In this document: positions 21,830 to 29,405 of the stretch, piece by piece
Layout: the number at the start of each line of letters is the position of its first letter
Position numbering within the stretch: position 1 is the first letter of the stretch
Assembly: GCA_963775295.1 (NCBI GenBank)
Contig: CAVZIK010000006.1
Coordinates: 1,984,001-2,048,000, forward strand
Origin: JAMDEO01 sp963775295
GTDB taxonomy: Bacteria; Actinomycetota; Thermoleophilia; RBG-16-64-13
DNA: 64,000 nucleotides
Reading direction: 5' to 3'
Made by a program: the position numbers and the translations under genes
The notes under the pieces: model-generated
Databases searched by the model: none
What the model was told of the DNA's origin: nothing
What the model saw: the letters and a program-made list of their open reading frames with translations, nothing else

Positions 21830-21868
21830 TCCAGGAATGCAGGCGGGAACAAACGACCGGGAGAGCGC

Positions 21869-23080
21869 ATGGAGCGGTATCTGGTAAAAGACAACATCTG
21901 GTGGGCCGGGGCTATCGATTGGAGCGTGCGCGATTTCCATGGGTACGAGACGCCGCGGGGGACCACCTACAACGCGTATTTGATCCTCGACGACAAGGTA
22001 GCGCTCGTAGACGGTTGCCGAGACGGCTTCGGGCCCGAGATGCTCTTGAGAGTGCGCGACTGCTGTTCCGCAAGAGAGGTCGATTACCTCATTATCAACC
22101 ATGTGGAGCCGGATCACTCTGGAGCGATCCCGTTACTCATCGAACAACTTACGCCAACCCGCGTGTTCTGCTCCAAGCGGGCCAAGGATGTCCTTGCCCT
22201 GTATTACGGGTCCGACCTGGTGGAAACCTGGGATCTGCAGGCGGTGGGCACAGGAGACGAGTTGTGCCTGGGCAAAAACACGCTCCAGTTCATCGAGGCT
22301 CCGATGCTGCATTGGCCGGACAGCATGTTTACTTACGTCCGAGAAGCCAAGACTCTTCTCCCGAACGACGGATTCGGTCAGCACCTGGCCACTTCCAAGC
22401 GGTTCGCCGACGAGGTGGACATGAGCATAGTCATGGAAGAGGCGAGCAAGTACTACGCGAATATCCTCATGCCTTTTGGGGGTCAGATCCAGAAGATGCT
22501 CGCTAAGATCGGGCAGATGGGGTTGGAGATCGACGCCATCGGCCCCAGCCATGGCGTCATTTGGCGGCGTTCCGAAGACGTCGGGCGGATAGTACAGGCC
22601 TATTCCGAATGGAGCACGTTCCAAGCTCCCGAGCGGGTCAGCCTTATCTTCGACACCATGTGGCATTCCACGGAGAAGATGACCATGGCCATCGCCGACG
22701 GGGTGGCCCAAGAGGGTGTGGAGTGCGCGGTCCTCCGACTGAGCGTGAGTTCGCGCGCCGAGGTGGTGCGCATGGTGCTCGAGTCCAGGGCATTCTTGGT
22801 GGGCTCGCCGACCCTCAACAACAACATCTTTCCGACGGTCGGCGGCTTTCTTGCCTATATCAGGGGTTTGCGGCCCAAGCAGCGGATTGCGGGCGCCTAC
22901 GGCTCCTGCGGTTGGGCGGGAGGCGCGGTGAAGCAGATCGACGCCGAATTGCGGGGCATGGGTCTGGACGTCTTGGACTCCATCGAGGTTAAGTACAAGC
23001 CCAGCAGCGAGGAACTGGAGGCCTGCGTGGAGTTGGGACGCCGGGTGGCCCGCAGAGTCAAGGATGGGGGAGGTTCGTAG
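21869..23080 (+). CDS. Flavodiiron protein (O2/NO reductase)
   Basis: A 403-residue cytoplasmic enzyme that reduces O2 to water and/or NO to N2O, protecting anaerobic metabolism. The N-terminal metallo-lactamase-like domain has diiron ligands in HVEPDHSG, MLHWPDSMFTY and GPSHGVIW. The C-terminal flavodoxin domain has FMN-binding loops (FDTMWHSTEKM, GSPTLNNNIFPTV, YGSCGWAGGA). There is no rubredoxin domain, so electrons must come from a separate partner. The flavin reductase-like gene 2 nt downstream is a candidate. Confidence 0.95.
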   Translation: MERYLVKDNIWWAGAIDWSVRDFHGYETPRGTTYNAYLILDDKVALVDGCRDGFGPEMLLRVRDCCSAREVDYLIINHVEPDHSGAIPLLIEQLTPTRVFCSKRAKDVLALYYGSDLVETWDLQAVGTGDELCLGKNTLQFIEAPMLHWPDSMFTYVREAKTLLPNDGFGQHLATSKRFADEVDMSIVMEEASKYYANILMPFGGQIQKMLAKIGQMGLEIDAIGPSHGVIWRRSEDVGRIVQAYSEWSTFQAPERVSLIFDTMWHSTEKMTMAIADGVAQEGVECAVLRLSVSSRAEVVRMVLESRAFLVGSPTLNNNIFPTVGGFLAYIRGLRPKQRIAGAYGSCGWAGGAVKQIDAELRGMGLDVLDSIEVKYKPSSEELEACVELGRRVARRVKDGGGS

Positions 23081-23082
23081 CC

Positions 23083-23712
23083 GTGGGCGTCACGGTCCTT
23101 GGTCTTGCTGGGAGCTGCAGGGTGGGCGGCAACACCGAGACCTTGCTTGACTGGTGCCTTGAGGCCGCAGCCGAGCAGGGGGCGGTGGTGCAGAAGGTCA
23201 GGCTGTGCGATCTCGACCTTCATGGATGTCGTGGTTGCGGTGCCTGTTCAAAGAAAGGAGCCTGCATCGTCGGCGATGGGATGCAGGAGCTCTACGACCC
23301 CCTACGCAAGGCCGACTCGGTCGTTTTGGCCGCTCCCATTTATTCCATGGGCATGCCGGCGGTGCCCAAGATGATGATCGACCGTTGCCAACCCTTCTGG
23401 GCTTGGAGGTATGTTCTCGGGCGCGAGTTGGTCGAGGCGGGACGTCGGCAGAGGCTGGGTGCCTATCTCTCCTGCGCAGGTACAGAGTTCTCACACGTCT
23501 TCGACGGGAGCAGGCAGGTGGTCCGGTATCTTTGGCACATCCTGGAGGCCCAGTCCGCGGGCGAGATGCTCTGCCCGGGCGTGGACGAGTCCGGCGCGAT
23601 CAAGGACTATCCATCCGCCCGCGATGTCGCGATGGATATCGGCCGTCGGCTGGGTGAGCCGCGACCGTTCCTGGGAATCACCCAAGAGGAACAAGGAAAG
23701 GCGGGCGAATGA
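23083..23712 (+). CDS. NADPH-dependent FMN reductase / iron-sulfur flavoprotein family
   Basis: A 209-residue flavoprotein with the flavodoxin-like phosphate loop (GLAGSCRVGGNTETLL) and a Cys-rich loop (HGCRGCGACSKKGACIVGD) as in iron-sulfur flavoproteins. The conserved APIYSMGMPAVPKMMIDR segment binds FMN. The GTG start lies 2 nt after the flavodiiron gene, so the two are probably co-translated. It may pass electrons to that enzyme (inference). It overlaps the next gene as ATGA. Confidence 0.85.
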   Translation: MGVTVLGLAGSCRVGGNTETLLDWCLEAAAEQGAVVQKVRLCDLDLHGCRGCGACSKKGACIVGDGMQELYDPLRKADSVVLAAPIYSMGMPAVPKMMIDRCQPFWAWRYVLGRELVEAGRRQRLGAYLSCAGTEFSHVFDGSRQVVRYLWHILEAQSAGEMLCPGVDESGAIKDYPSARDVAMDIGRRLGEPRPFLGITQEEQGKAGE

Positions 23713-23912
23713 GCGATCAGTTGAAGACCTGTATCAACTGCGGCAAGCCGCTTGCGGACCGGGTGGAGGAAGAAGAGAGGACCGGGACGGGGACGAGCCG
23801 ATCCACTGGGGAATGCGCCACCTACCGGGTCTGGTTTTGCGTCAATCCCGAGTGTGTGATGAACAAAACGGACCTCTACCGCGAGCAGATCGCGGATAGA
23901 GTCGATCACTGA
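23709..23912 (+). CDS. Small Cys-pair protein of unknown function
   Basis: 67 residues with Cys pairs CINCGK near the N-terminus and CVNPEC near the C-terminus, a probable zinc knuckle. It overlaps the flavin reductase (ATGA), so it belongs to that operon. No family recognised. Confidence 0.65.
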   Translation: MSDQLKTCINCGKPLADRVEEEERTGTGTSRSTGECATYRVWFCVNPECVMNKTDLYREQIADRVDH

Positions 23913-23920
23913 GGTGGAGC

Positions 23921-24121
23921 ATGACCAAGCGTCTACAGAGATCCAGGACCGAGAAGATGATAGCGGGTGTTTGCGGGGGCATCGCCGAGTACTTTGAGGT
24001 GGATCCCACCCTCGTCCGGCTTATCTGGGTGGCGGTCAGCCTGCTGGCCGGCACTGGGGTGCTTCTGTACCTCATCTTGTGGGTTGTCGTGCCGCTCGAG
24101 CACCCGAGGTCGCTCCAGTAG
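23921..24121 (+). CDS. PspC-domain membrane protein
   Basis: 66 residues consisting of a single PspC domain: the conserved KMIAGVCGGIAEYF motif, then a hydrophobic membrane segment (LIWVAVSLLAGTGVLLYLIL) ending VVVPLE. Stand-alone PspC proteins are small inner-membrane proteins tied to envelope stress. GGTGGAG lies before the ATG. A 204-nt gap to selD follows, holding a short hairpin (TCGGT/ACCGA near 24220) but no clear promoter. Confidence 0.88.
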   Translation: MTKRLQRSRTEKMIAGVCGGIAEYFEVDPTLVRLIWVAVSLLAGTGVLLYLILWVVVPLEHPRSLQ

Positions 24122-24325
24122 TCCCGGTTTAACCGTGCCTTGGGGCATTATTCGCCGGGACCGGAGCCTGTCCCCCAGCTGACGCGGTTGCACCGACCCG
24201 CCTACCGGGGACGGAGCGTCGGTTTGCCGACCGAGCGTGACTTTCCGGCCGGGAATACCCGATGTCACACGATGTGTTCTGCTAGGCTGACCTTTAACTA
24301 CCGGATTGAAAGGGGGTGATGGCCG

Positions 24326-25384
24326 ATGGAAGCGCCGCCAAGGCTCACAACGCTTTCGCATGGCTCCGGCTGAGCGTGCAAGCTCGGCCCCAAAGATTTG
24401 GGGCAAGTCATGCAGATGTTGCCGCGAGTTGACGACCCCGCCCTGCTGGTGGGCGCCGACACGCTGGACGACGCGGCCATCTATCGCCTTTCCGACGATG
24501 TGGCCCTGGTTCAGACGGTCGACTTCTTCACACCGGTGGTGGATGATCCATACGACTTCGGGCGAATTGCGGCCGCAAACGCCTTTTCCGACATCTACGC
24601 GATGGGCGGCCGGCCTCTTACGGCTCTGAACGTGGTCTGTTTTCCATCCGACACTCTTCCCTTGGAGACGCTGGGCCGCATCCTACAGGGGGGCGCCGAG
24701 AGCGCCCGGCTTGCAGGCGCCACCATCGTGGGGGGTCACACGATAGACGATCCGGAACCCAAGTACGGCATGGCCGTCACGGGGGTGCTCAAACCCGGCA
24801 CGGAGATGACGAATGCTGGGGTGCGCCCTGGAGATTTGTTGATACTGACCAAGCCTCTGGGCACCGGCATCATAGCAACCGCTATCAAGCAGGGAAAGGC
24901 TTCAGCTCTTGCCATAGCAGCCGCCACCGAATCCATGGTGGCCCTCAACCGGGACGGGTCGGAGGTGGCTCGGTCTCACGATCTCCGCGCCTTGACCGAC
25001 GTGACCGGCTTCGGGCTGTTGGGACACCTGAGCGAGATGTGTCGCTCGAGCCGGGTTTCGATCGAATTGTGGTACGACCGTCTGCTTTTTCTTCCCGAGG
25101 CCGCGGAACTGGCGAGCGCGGGGGTAGTACCGGGCGGGACAAGGCGCAACTTAGACTTCGTCGCCGACTGGGTTGCGTTCGATCCTGGATTCGAGGAGTG
25201 GCGACGCCTGCTTGTGGCCGACGCGCAGACGTCGGGTGGGCTGGTTCTCGCGGTTTCGCCTAAGATCGCGCCTGATGTGGTTCGAGATCTCGAGTCGAAA
25301 GGTACTCCGGCCGCGGCCGTCATTGGGAGGGCACTGGAGCCAGGGAAGCCGATGATTGCCATGCGAATGACCGCGGAAGGCTAG
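24326..25384 (+). CDS. selD: Selenide, water dikinase, itself a selenoprotein
   Basis: Makes selenophosphate from selenide and ATP, the donor for selenocysteine. The ATG at 24326 follows AGGGGGTGA and gives an N-terminus ending LSHGSG, then TGA (24371-24373), then ACKLGPKD. This is the conserved catalytic glycine-rich loop, with Sec at the position of the reactive Cys (Cys17 in E. coli). Calling the gene from the later TTG at 24398 would lose the active site. Total 352 residues including Sec16. Other motifs: GADTLDDAAIY, DFFTPVVDDPYDFGRIAAANAFSD (shown here as two parts, DFFTPVVDDPY and GRIAAANAFSD), and DVTGFGLLGH. Its stop shares the bases CTAG with the stop of the convergent rsbW-like gene. 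Confidence 0.94.
24387..24404 (+). promoter_or_regulatory. bSECIS hairpin of selD
   Basis: GCCCCAA-AGAT-TTGGGGC, a perfect 7-bp stem that could extend to 8. It starts 13 nt after the UGA; the loop G (24395) is 22 nt after it, the same geometry as in the rhodanese gene. Confidence 0.75.
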
Positions 25385-25782
25385 AGCAGGATCGACAACC
25401 TCACAGCGGTGCCTCCGCCGGGGACCCGCGCAAAGCTGACCTCATCCATGAGGGCGACCATGAGCGGGAGCCCTAGGCCTCGGCTCTGTTGAGCCTCTCG
25501 GGGAAGAGTGGGTGGGCGGAAAAGGCCGTTGTCGGTGACGACGAAAGTAAGCCTTTGCTCTGCAACGCACGCATCCACTTCCAGATGTGCCTGCCGACAA
25601 CCGGCATGCTCCACAGCGTTCGCACAGGCCTCCGAGACCGCAACCTTCAGGTCGAATATCCGCTCCAGGTCGAGATGGAGATCCGATGCCACCTCTTCGA
25701 CAAAGGCCCGTATCCTAGCCAGTTGAGCGGTCTCGGCTTTCACTCGGATGGCCCGAGAAGAGCTTCGCTCATCGGATCCCAT
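25381..25782 (-). CDS. RsbW-type anti-sigma factor / serine kinase
   Basis: A GHKL ATPase of about 133 residues. N box VAVSEACANAVEHA, G1 region VVTDNG and G2 region SRGLGLPLM are intact. Such proteins bind a sigma factor or phosphorylate a STAS antagonist. The ATG at 25782 starts 4 nt after the STAS gene stop, so the pair is an operon. No sigma factor gene is next to it. Confidence 0.85.
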   Translation of the reverse strand: MGSDERSSSRAIRVKAETAQLARIRAFVEEVASDLHLDLERIFDLKVAVSEACANAVEHAGCRQAHLEVDACVAEQRLTFVVTDNGLFRPPTLPREAQQSRGLGLPLMVALMDEVSFARVPGGGTAVRLSILL

Positions 25783-25786
25783 CAGG

Positions 25787-26134
25787 TTAGGTTCGTCCTG
25801 CGACGGCAGCCTCGGCCGCGTTCTTATCGTCAAAAACTCGAAAGCACGGGTCTACCAATAACCCCACGATTTCGAGGAGTCTGCGGACGTTGGCGTTGGG
25901 GCCGATGACACCCAGCCAGCCCCGCTCCCGGAGCGCGCGGACACCGGCCAACAGTACTGACAGGCCGCCGCTGTCGATATAGCTAACTTTCTGGAGATCG
26001 AGAAGAACAATGCTGTGTCCGCCATCGAACACTTCGTCCAGCGCCGATTGAAGTGATCCGCACGTGCTGTGGTCGATGTCGCCCCGAGCTTCGAGGAGGG
26101 GGATATCTGCAAGGGAGGTGGTTCGTACTTCCAT
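25787..26134 (-). CDS. STAS-domain anti-anti-sigma factor
   Basis: A 115-residue SpoIIAA/RsbV-like protein. The phosphorylatable Ser sits in YIDSGGLSVLL. When unphosphorylated it should bind the downstream RsbW-like kinase and free its sigma factor. The ATG at 26134 is chosen; a GTG two codons earlier is possible. A SpoIIE phosphatase that could reactivate it is at 2982-4133. Confidence 0.87.
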   Translation of the reverse strand: MEVRTTSLADIPLLEARGDIDHSTCGSLQSALDEVFDGGHSIVLLDLQKVSYIDSGGLSVLLAGVRALRERGWLGVIGPNANVRRLLEIVGLLVDPCFRVFDDKNAAEAAVAGRT

Positions 26135-26188
26135 TGGCACCTAACCGCTTCCTAGATCTTTCAGGCCTCGCCCGCCGACTTCACGTGT

Positions 26189-26383
26189 TTACCCCGTATC
26201 CAACATGTTAAACACCGCCGGATCCGCCCGAGCCCACGATTTGAAAAGATTCCGCAGTGCCGTCAGAGAGTAACCATTCTCCAGCAGCCCGTCAACGACC
26301 GTCGAAACGATAGCCCCCCATGGCGGCCATTTGTGTCTGCAATCCACTGCGCTTGTTCGGGAATTGAGTGTTTGCTCACACAT
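26189..26383 (-). CDS. Uncertain small ORF upstream of the STAS gene
   Basis: 64 codons, reading MCEQTLNSRTSAVDC at the start and FNMLDTG at the end, with no recognised family. AAGGA abuts the ATG, too close for a good ribosome site. It lies in an otherwise gene-free stretch of about 310 nt (26141-26450). It may be spurious. Confidence 0.2.
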   Translation of the reverse strand: MCEQTLNSRTSAVDCRHKWPPWGAIVSTVVDGLLENGYSLTALRNLFKSWARADPAVFNMLDTG

Positions 26384-26393
26384 TCCTTACAAT
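26364..26393 (+). promoter_or_regulatory. Predicted promoter of the secreted helical protein
   Basis: TTGAGT (26364-26369), an 18-nt spacer and TACAAT (26388-26393), about 57 nt before the ATG at 26451, which has AAGGAGGA as ribosome site. Confidence 0.55.
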
Positions 26394-26450
26394 CTTGTTC
26401 CACACTGATCCCTACAAGGCGTTGAGGCGCCCATTAAGGAGGATCAGAAT

Positions 26451-26918
26451 ATGAAGAGGATATGGAAACACAAGTGGGTTGTTGGCGGAGTGGCTCTGGT
26501 CATCTTTCTGTCAATCGGGACTGCTGCGTGGGCGGCGACCGGGAACGGTGGCAGCAATCCGGCGGCCACCGGTGTTGCCTCGGCTAACGCGAGCGCGGCA
26601 AGAGTGGTTGCGGCGGCTAACGGTCAAAATAGCGGAACCGACAGCGCTCTGGGTGCACGGCGTGCCGCGCTCAAGGAGAGAGCGGCCCAATTCGGCAAGC
26701 GCCAACAAGCTCTCCTGAATCTGGTTCGCGATAAGATGGCCCCTGCGGATCAGGCCAAGTACGATCAACTGGTGCAGCAGATCAAGGCTCAGAAGACGGC
26801 TTTACAGAAGGCGCGGACCGATCTCCAATCGTCGGTGAAGGACCTGCGGAGCCTGACCCAGAAGTACCTCAGTGCCGGGGCCGGCTCCGCCGGTACCACG
26901 GGAACCAATACTCAGTAA
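26451..26918 (+). CDS. Secreted helical protein, possibly CpxP/Spy-like
   Basis: 155 residues. A signal peptide (MKRIWKHKW then a hydrophobic core ending AAWAATG) is followed by a Gly/Ala/Asn-rich linker and a charged helical segment (about residues 70-140) with repeated Gln/Lys and Leu. A Gly/Thr tail ends it. Small secreted helical proteins next to a two-component system recall CpxP/Spy chaperones, but the LTxxQ motif is not clear, so this is only analogy. A strong hairpin follows at 26952. Confidence 0.7.
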   Translation: MKRIWKHKWVVGGVALVIFLSIGTAAWAATGNGGSNPAATGVASANASAARVVAAANGQNSGTDSALGARRAALKERAAQFGKRQQALLNLVRDKMAPADQAKYDQLVQQIKAQKTALQKARTDLQSSVKDLRSLTQKYLSAGAGSAGTTGTNTQ

Positions 26919-26951
26919 TCGGGGAACACGGACGGCTGAGAGCCTCCGCTC

Positions 26952-26997
26952 GATATCCGGGGCACCCCGTTCGCATGAGCGGGGTGCCCCGGATATC
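26952..26997 (+). terminator. Strong 18-bp hairpin between secreted protein and response regulator
   Basis: Perfect 18-bp inverted repeat (26952-26969 with 26980-26997) around a 10-nt loop. The stem is very GC-rich (GGGGCACCCCG core). Only a weak T run follows (TGTCT). It probably terminates the upstream transcript or lowers readthrough into the regulator genes. Confidence 0.75.
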
Positions 26998-27052
26998 TGT
27001 CTCCGCACTGGGACAAAGGGATAGCCATCCGAAGGACGAAGACGACACAACC

Positions 27053-27796
27053 ATGCCGGCACGAGACGGGACAAGCGAGAACACGGTCGTTCTCATCGAG
27101 GACGACCCCTCCATTTCGGAGTTGCTCCAGCTCTATCTGGGTAGGGAGGGTTACCGGGTCCACCCGGCCGGTCTTGGAAATCCAGGCCTCGAACTCGTGC
27201 GACAGCTCGATCCGGCTCTCGTCATTCTCGACCTGATGCTGCCCGACGTGTCGGGCTTCGAGGTTCTCAAGACTATCAGGAGCTTTTCGGCCGTTCCGCT
27301 TATCATCCTGACTGCTCGGGACGCGGAGCAGGACAAGATCCACGGGTTGGAACTTGGCGCGGACGACTACATGGTGAAGCCCTTCAGCCCCGGAGAACTA
27401 GTCGCCCGCGCCCGGGCCGTTCTGCGTAGGACCGGGGCGCAGGATGACCCTTCCGGTGAGGTGCAACGGCTGGGCGAGATCGAAGTGCTGCCCGAGGAGC
27501 GCGCCGCGCGAGTCTCGGGGAACGCTGTCGATCTAACGCGCAAGGAGTTCGAACTGCTCCATTATCTTCTCGTAAACCGAGGTTTGGCGCTTTCGCGCGA
27601 ACGACTGCTGGAGGAAGTATGGGGCTACCGCTACTACGGTGACGCCCGCACAGTGGACGTGCACGTGGGTCAGCTCCGCAGAAAACTAGGCTCGTGGGGC
27701 CGCGTCATTCAGACAGTTTGGGGGTTTGGTTACAAGGTGGATCCCAATTGCGCACCCCGCGATGACGTCGACGGAGCGGAGCCGTCTGGAGGTTGA
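27053..27796 (+). CDS. OmpR/PhoB-family response regulator
   Basis: 247 residues. The receiver domain has the acidic pair LIEDDPS, acceptor Asp in VILDLMLPDVSG, Thr in LTARD and Lys in VKPFSPGE. The winged-helix DNA-binding domain runs from about residue 130 (LTRKEFELLHYLL, RTVDVHVGQLRRKLG). It overlaps the kinase gene by one base (TGATG). The ATG at 27053 is the only plausible start, though GAAGGA is 16 nt upstream. Confidence 0.95.
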   Translation: MPARDGTSENTVVLIEDDPSISELLQLYLGREGYRVHPAGLGNPGLELVRQLDPALVILDLMLPDVSGFEVLKTIRSFSAVPLIILTARDAEQDKIHGLELGADDYMVKPFSPGELVARARAVLRRTGAQDDPSGEVQRLGEIEVLPEERAARVSGNAVDLTRKEFELLHYLLVNRGLALSRERLLEEVWGYRYYGDARTVDVHVGQLRRKLGSWGRVIQTVWGFGYKVDPNCAPRDDVDGAEPSGG

Positions 27797-29289
27797 TGGC
27801 GTTGTCAGAAAAGGAACCGCGTCATTCGGCTCGGCAGGGCTGGCTCGGCTCTATTGGCAGTCGTATGGTCCTCGCCTTGACGGGGGTGTCGTTGCTCACG
27901 CTTGTCGTGGTGGGGGCTTTGTTCTACACGTTCTTGGGCGGCTATGTGATCGGCCAGCAGAAAGAGCAACTCCTAGAACAGGCGGCGCAGGTGAGCGAAC
28001 AGGTACAAGCACTAAGCGGTACCGTGGGGAACGCAATGTCCATGCCCGGAACGCTTACGGTGTTGCTTCGGGCGGACCTTCGAGTCCTGCCGACGGGTGC
28101 CGGCATCGTCATATTTCAGGGTAACGACGTCGCCGCCAAGGCCGGGCTGCTTCCGTTCTTGGGACAAAATATCTCCCGGCTGCGCGTCGAGGGAGAGCGA
28201 GTGGGGGGCAGCGCACCCGGAAGCGACCTCGTGAGATCGGTGATCAACTCTTCCGGCCGGAAGACCGACCTGCTGGTGGCGGCCGCTCCCATTGTGTTGT
28301 CCTCTGGTTCACAAGGTCTGGTGGTGGTGACCCTGGCTGCTTCCGACGCCTTTGCGGCCCGAGGAGCATTGATCCGAGTGCTGGCCCTCTCCGGTCTCAT
28401 TGCGATCGCTCTTGCCATCCTCGTTGGGTTAGGCCTGGGCTCGTGGATGGGCCGTCCTCTTCGGAGGCTTTCCGTCGCGGCCCGGGGTATGGCTTCTGGC
28501 ACGTATGATCTACCGGTGACGGGAAAATACCCCGGTGAAGTCCAGGAATTGGCCGGCAGCCTCGAGACGATGCGGCGCGAGGTTCACCACAGTGAGGAGT
28601 CGCTGCGCGCGTTTGTTGGATCGGCAGCACACGAGTTGAGGACTCCGCTCACGTCCATCGAGGGTTTCTCTCAGGCTCTGCTTGATGGCACGGCCTTCTC
28701 GGACGAGGAGCGGCAGCGGTCCGCGGCGGCCATCTACCGTGAGTCGACTCGACTCCGTCGGCTGGTGGACGCCTTGCTCACGCTTTCTCGATACGATTCC
28801 AGGGAGTTTCATCCCAACAACGCTCGCGTCTCCGTGAAGGCGCTGGTGGAGGAGGAGATCGACAGGCTCGTGCAGACCGGCTTCGCCCAGCCGGGGCGGG
28901 TGGGCTTCGCTCCGGCGTCAGATGTGTGGGTGATGACGGACGCGGATATGCTTAGGCAAGTCGTCGCCAACCTCCTGAAGAACGCCGTGCAGTACGGGGG
29001 AGACGACCCCATCGAGATCCGCGTTCTCGAGAGCGCAAGAGAGATGGTCCTTCGCATAAGCAACGGGGGGGCTCCGCTCACGCCGGAGGAGAGGTCGCGG
29101 ATCTTCGAGCGCTTCTACCGAGGCCGCGTGATCGCGGGTAAGGAGGGCTTCGGTCTCGGCTTGGCATTGGTGCGCGAGATCTGCGCGGTCCTGGGAGCAC
29201 GGGTGGAACTCGTGGGCCCGGGTCCTCGAACAATCTTCCAGGTGGTGCTGCCTCTGGAACCGGCCTCGAGTTACAGCCTGCCCCAATAG
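27796..29289 (+). CDS. Membrane sensor histidine kinase
   Basis: 497 residues. Two membrane segments (about 30-52 and 193-220) bracket an extracytoplasmic sensor domain of about 140 residues. A HAMP region follows. The dimerisation domain carries the phospho-His in AAHELRTPLTS. The ATPase has N box NLLKNAVQYGG, then ISNGGAPL and GFGLGLALV. Partner of the preceding regulator. The signal is unknown; the secreted protein upstream may be a target or accessory sensor (inference). Confidence 0.95.
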   Translation: MALSEKEPRHSARQGWLGSIGSRMVLALTGVSLLTLVVVGALFYTFLGGYVIGQQKEQLLEQAAQVSEQVQALSGTVGNAMSMPGTLTVLLRADLRVLPTGAGIVIFQGNDVAAKAGLLPFLGQNISRLRVEGERVGGSAPGSDLVRSVINSSGRKTDLLVAAAPIVLSSGSQGLVVVTLAASDAFAARGALIRVLALSGLIAIALAILVGLGLGSWMGRPLRRLSVAARGMASGTYDLPVTGKYPGEVQELAGSLETMRREVHHSEESLRAFVGSAAHELRTPLTSIEGFSQALLDGTAFSDEERQRSAAAIYRESTRLRRLVDALLTLSRYDSREFHPNNARVSVKALVEEEIDRLVQTGFAQPGRVGFAPASDVWVMTDADMLRQVVANLLKNAVQYGGDDPIEIRVLESAREMVLRISNGGAPLTPEERSRIFERFYRGRVIAGKEGFGLGLALVREICAVLGARVELVGPGPRTIFQVVLPLEPASSYSLPQ

Positions 29290-29405
29290 GAGCGGGGACG
29301 TTAGCGGAAGAATGGCCGTAAAGCGGCTGTAGCGGTTGGATGGCCGCCACGAGGCTTGTGCTACCATACTTGTCACGCCCTGTATTTATCGATAGTGAGG
29401 TCGGC

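Noticed and set aside
24398..25384. selD starting at TTG 24398
   Set aside because: This start would delete the catalytic glycine-rich loop. The ATG at 24326 with UGA as Sec restores it and has a good ribosome site.
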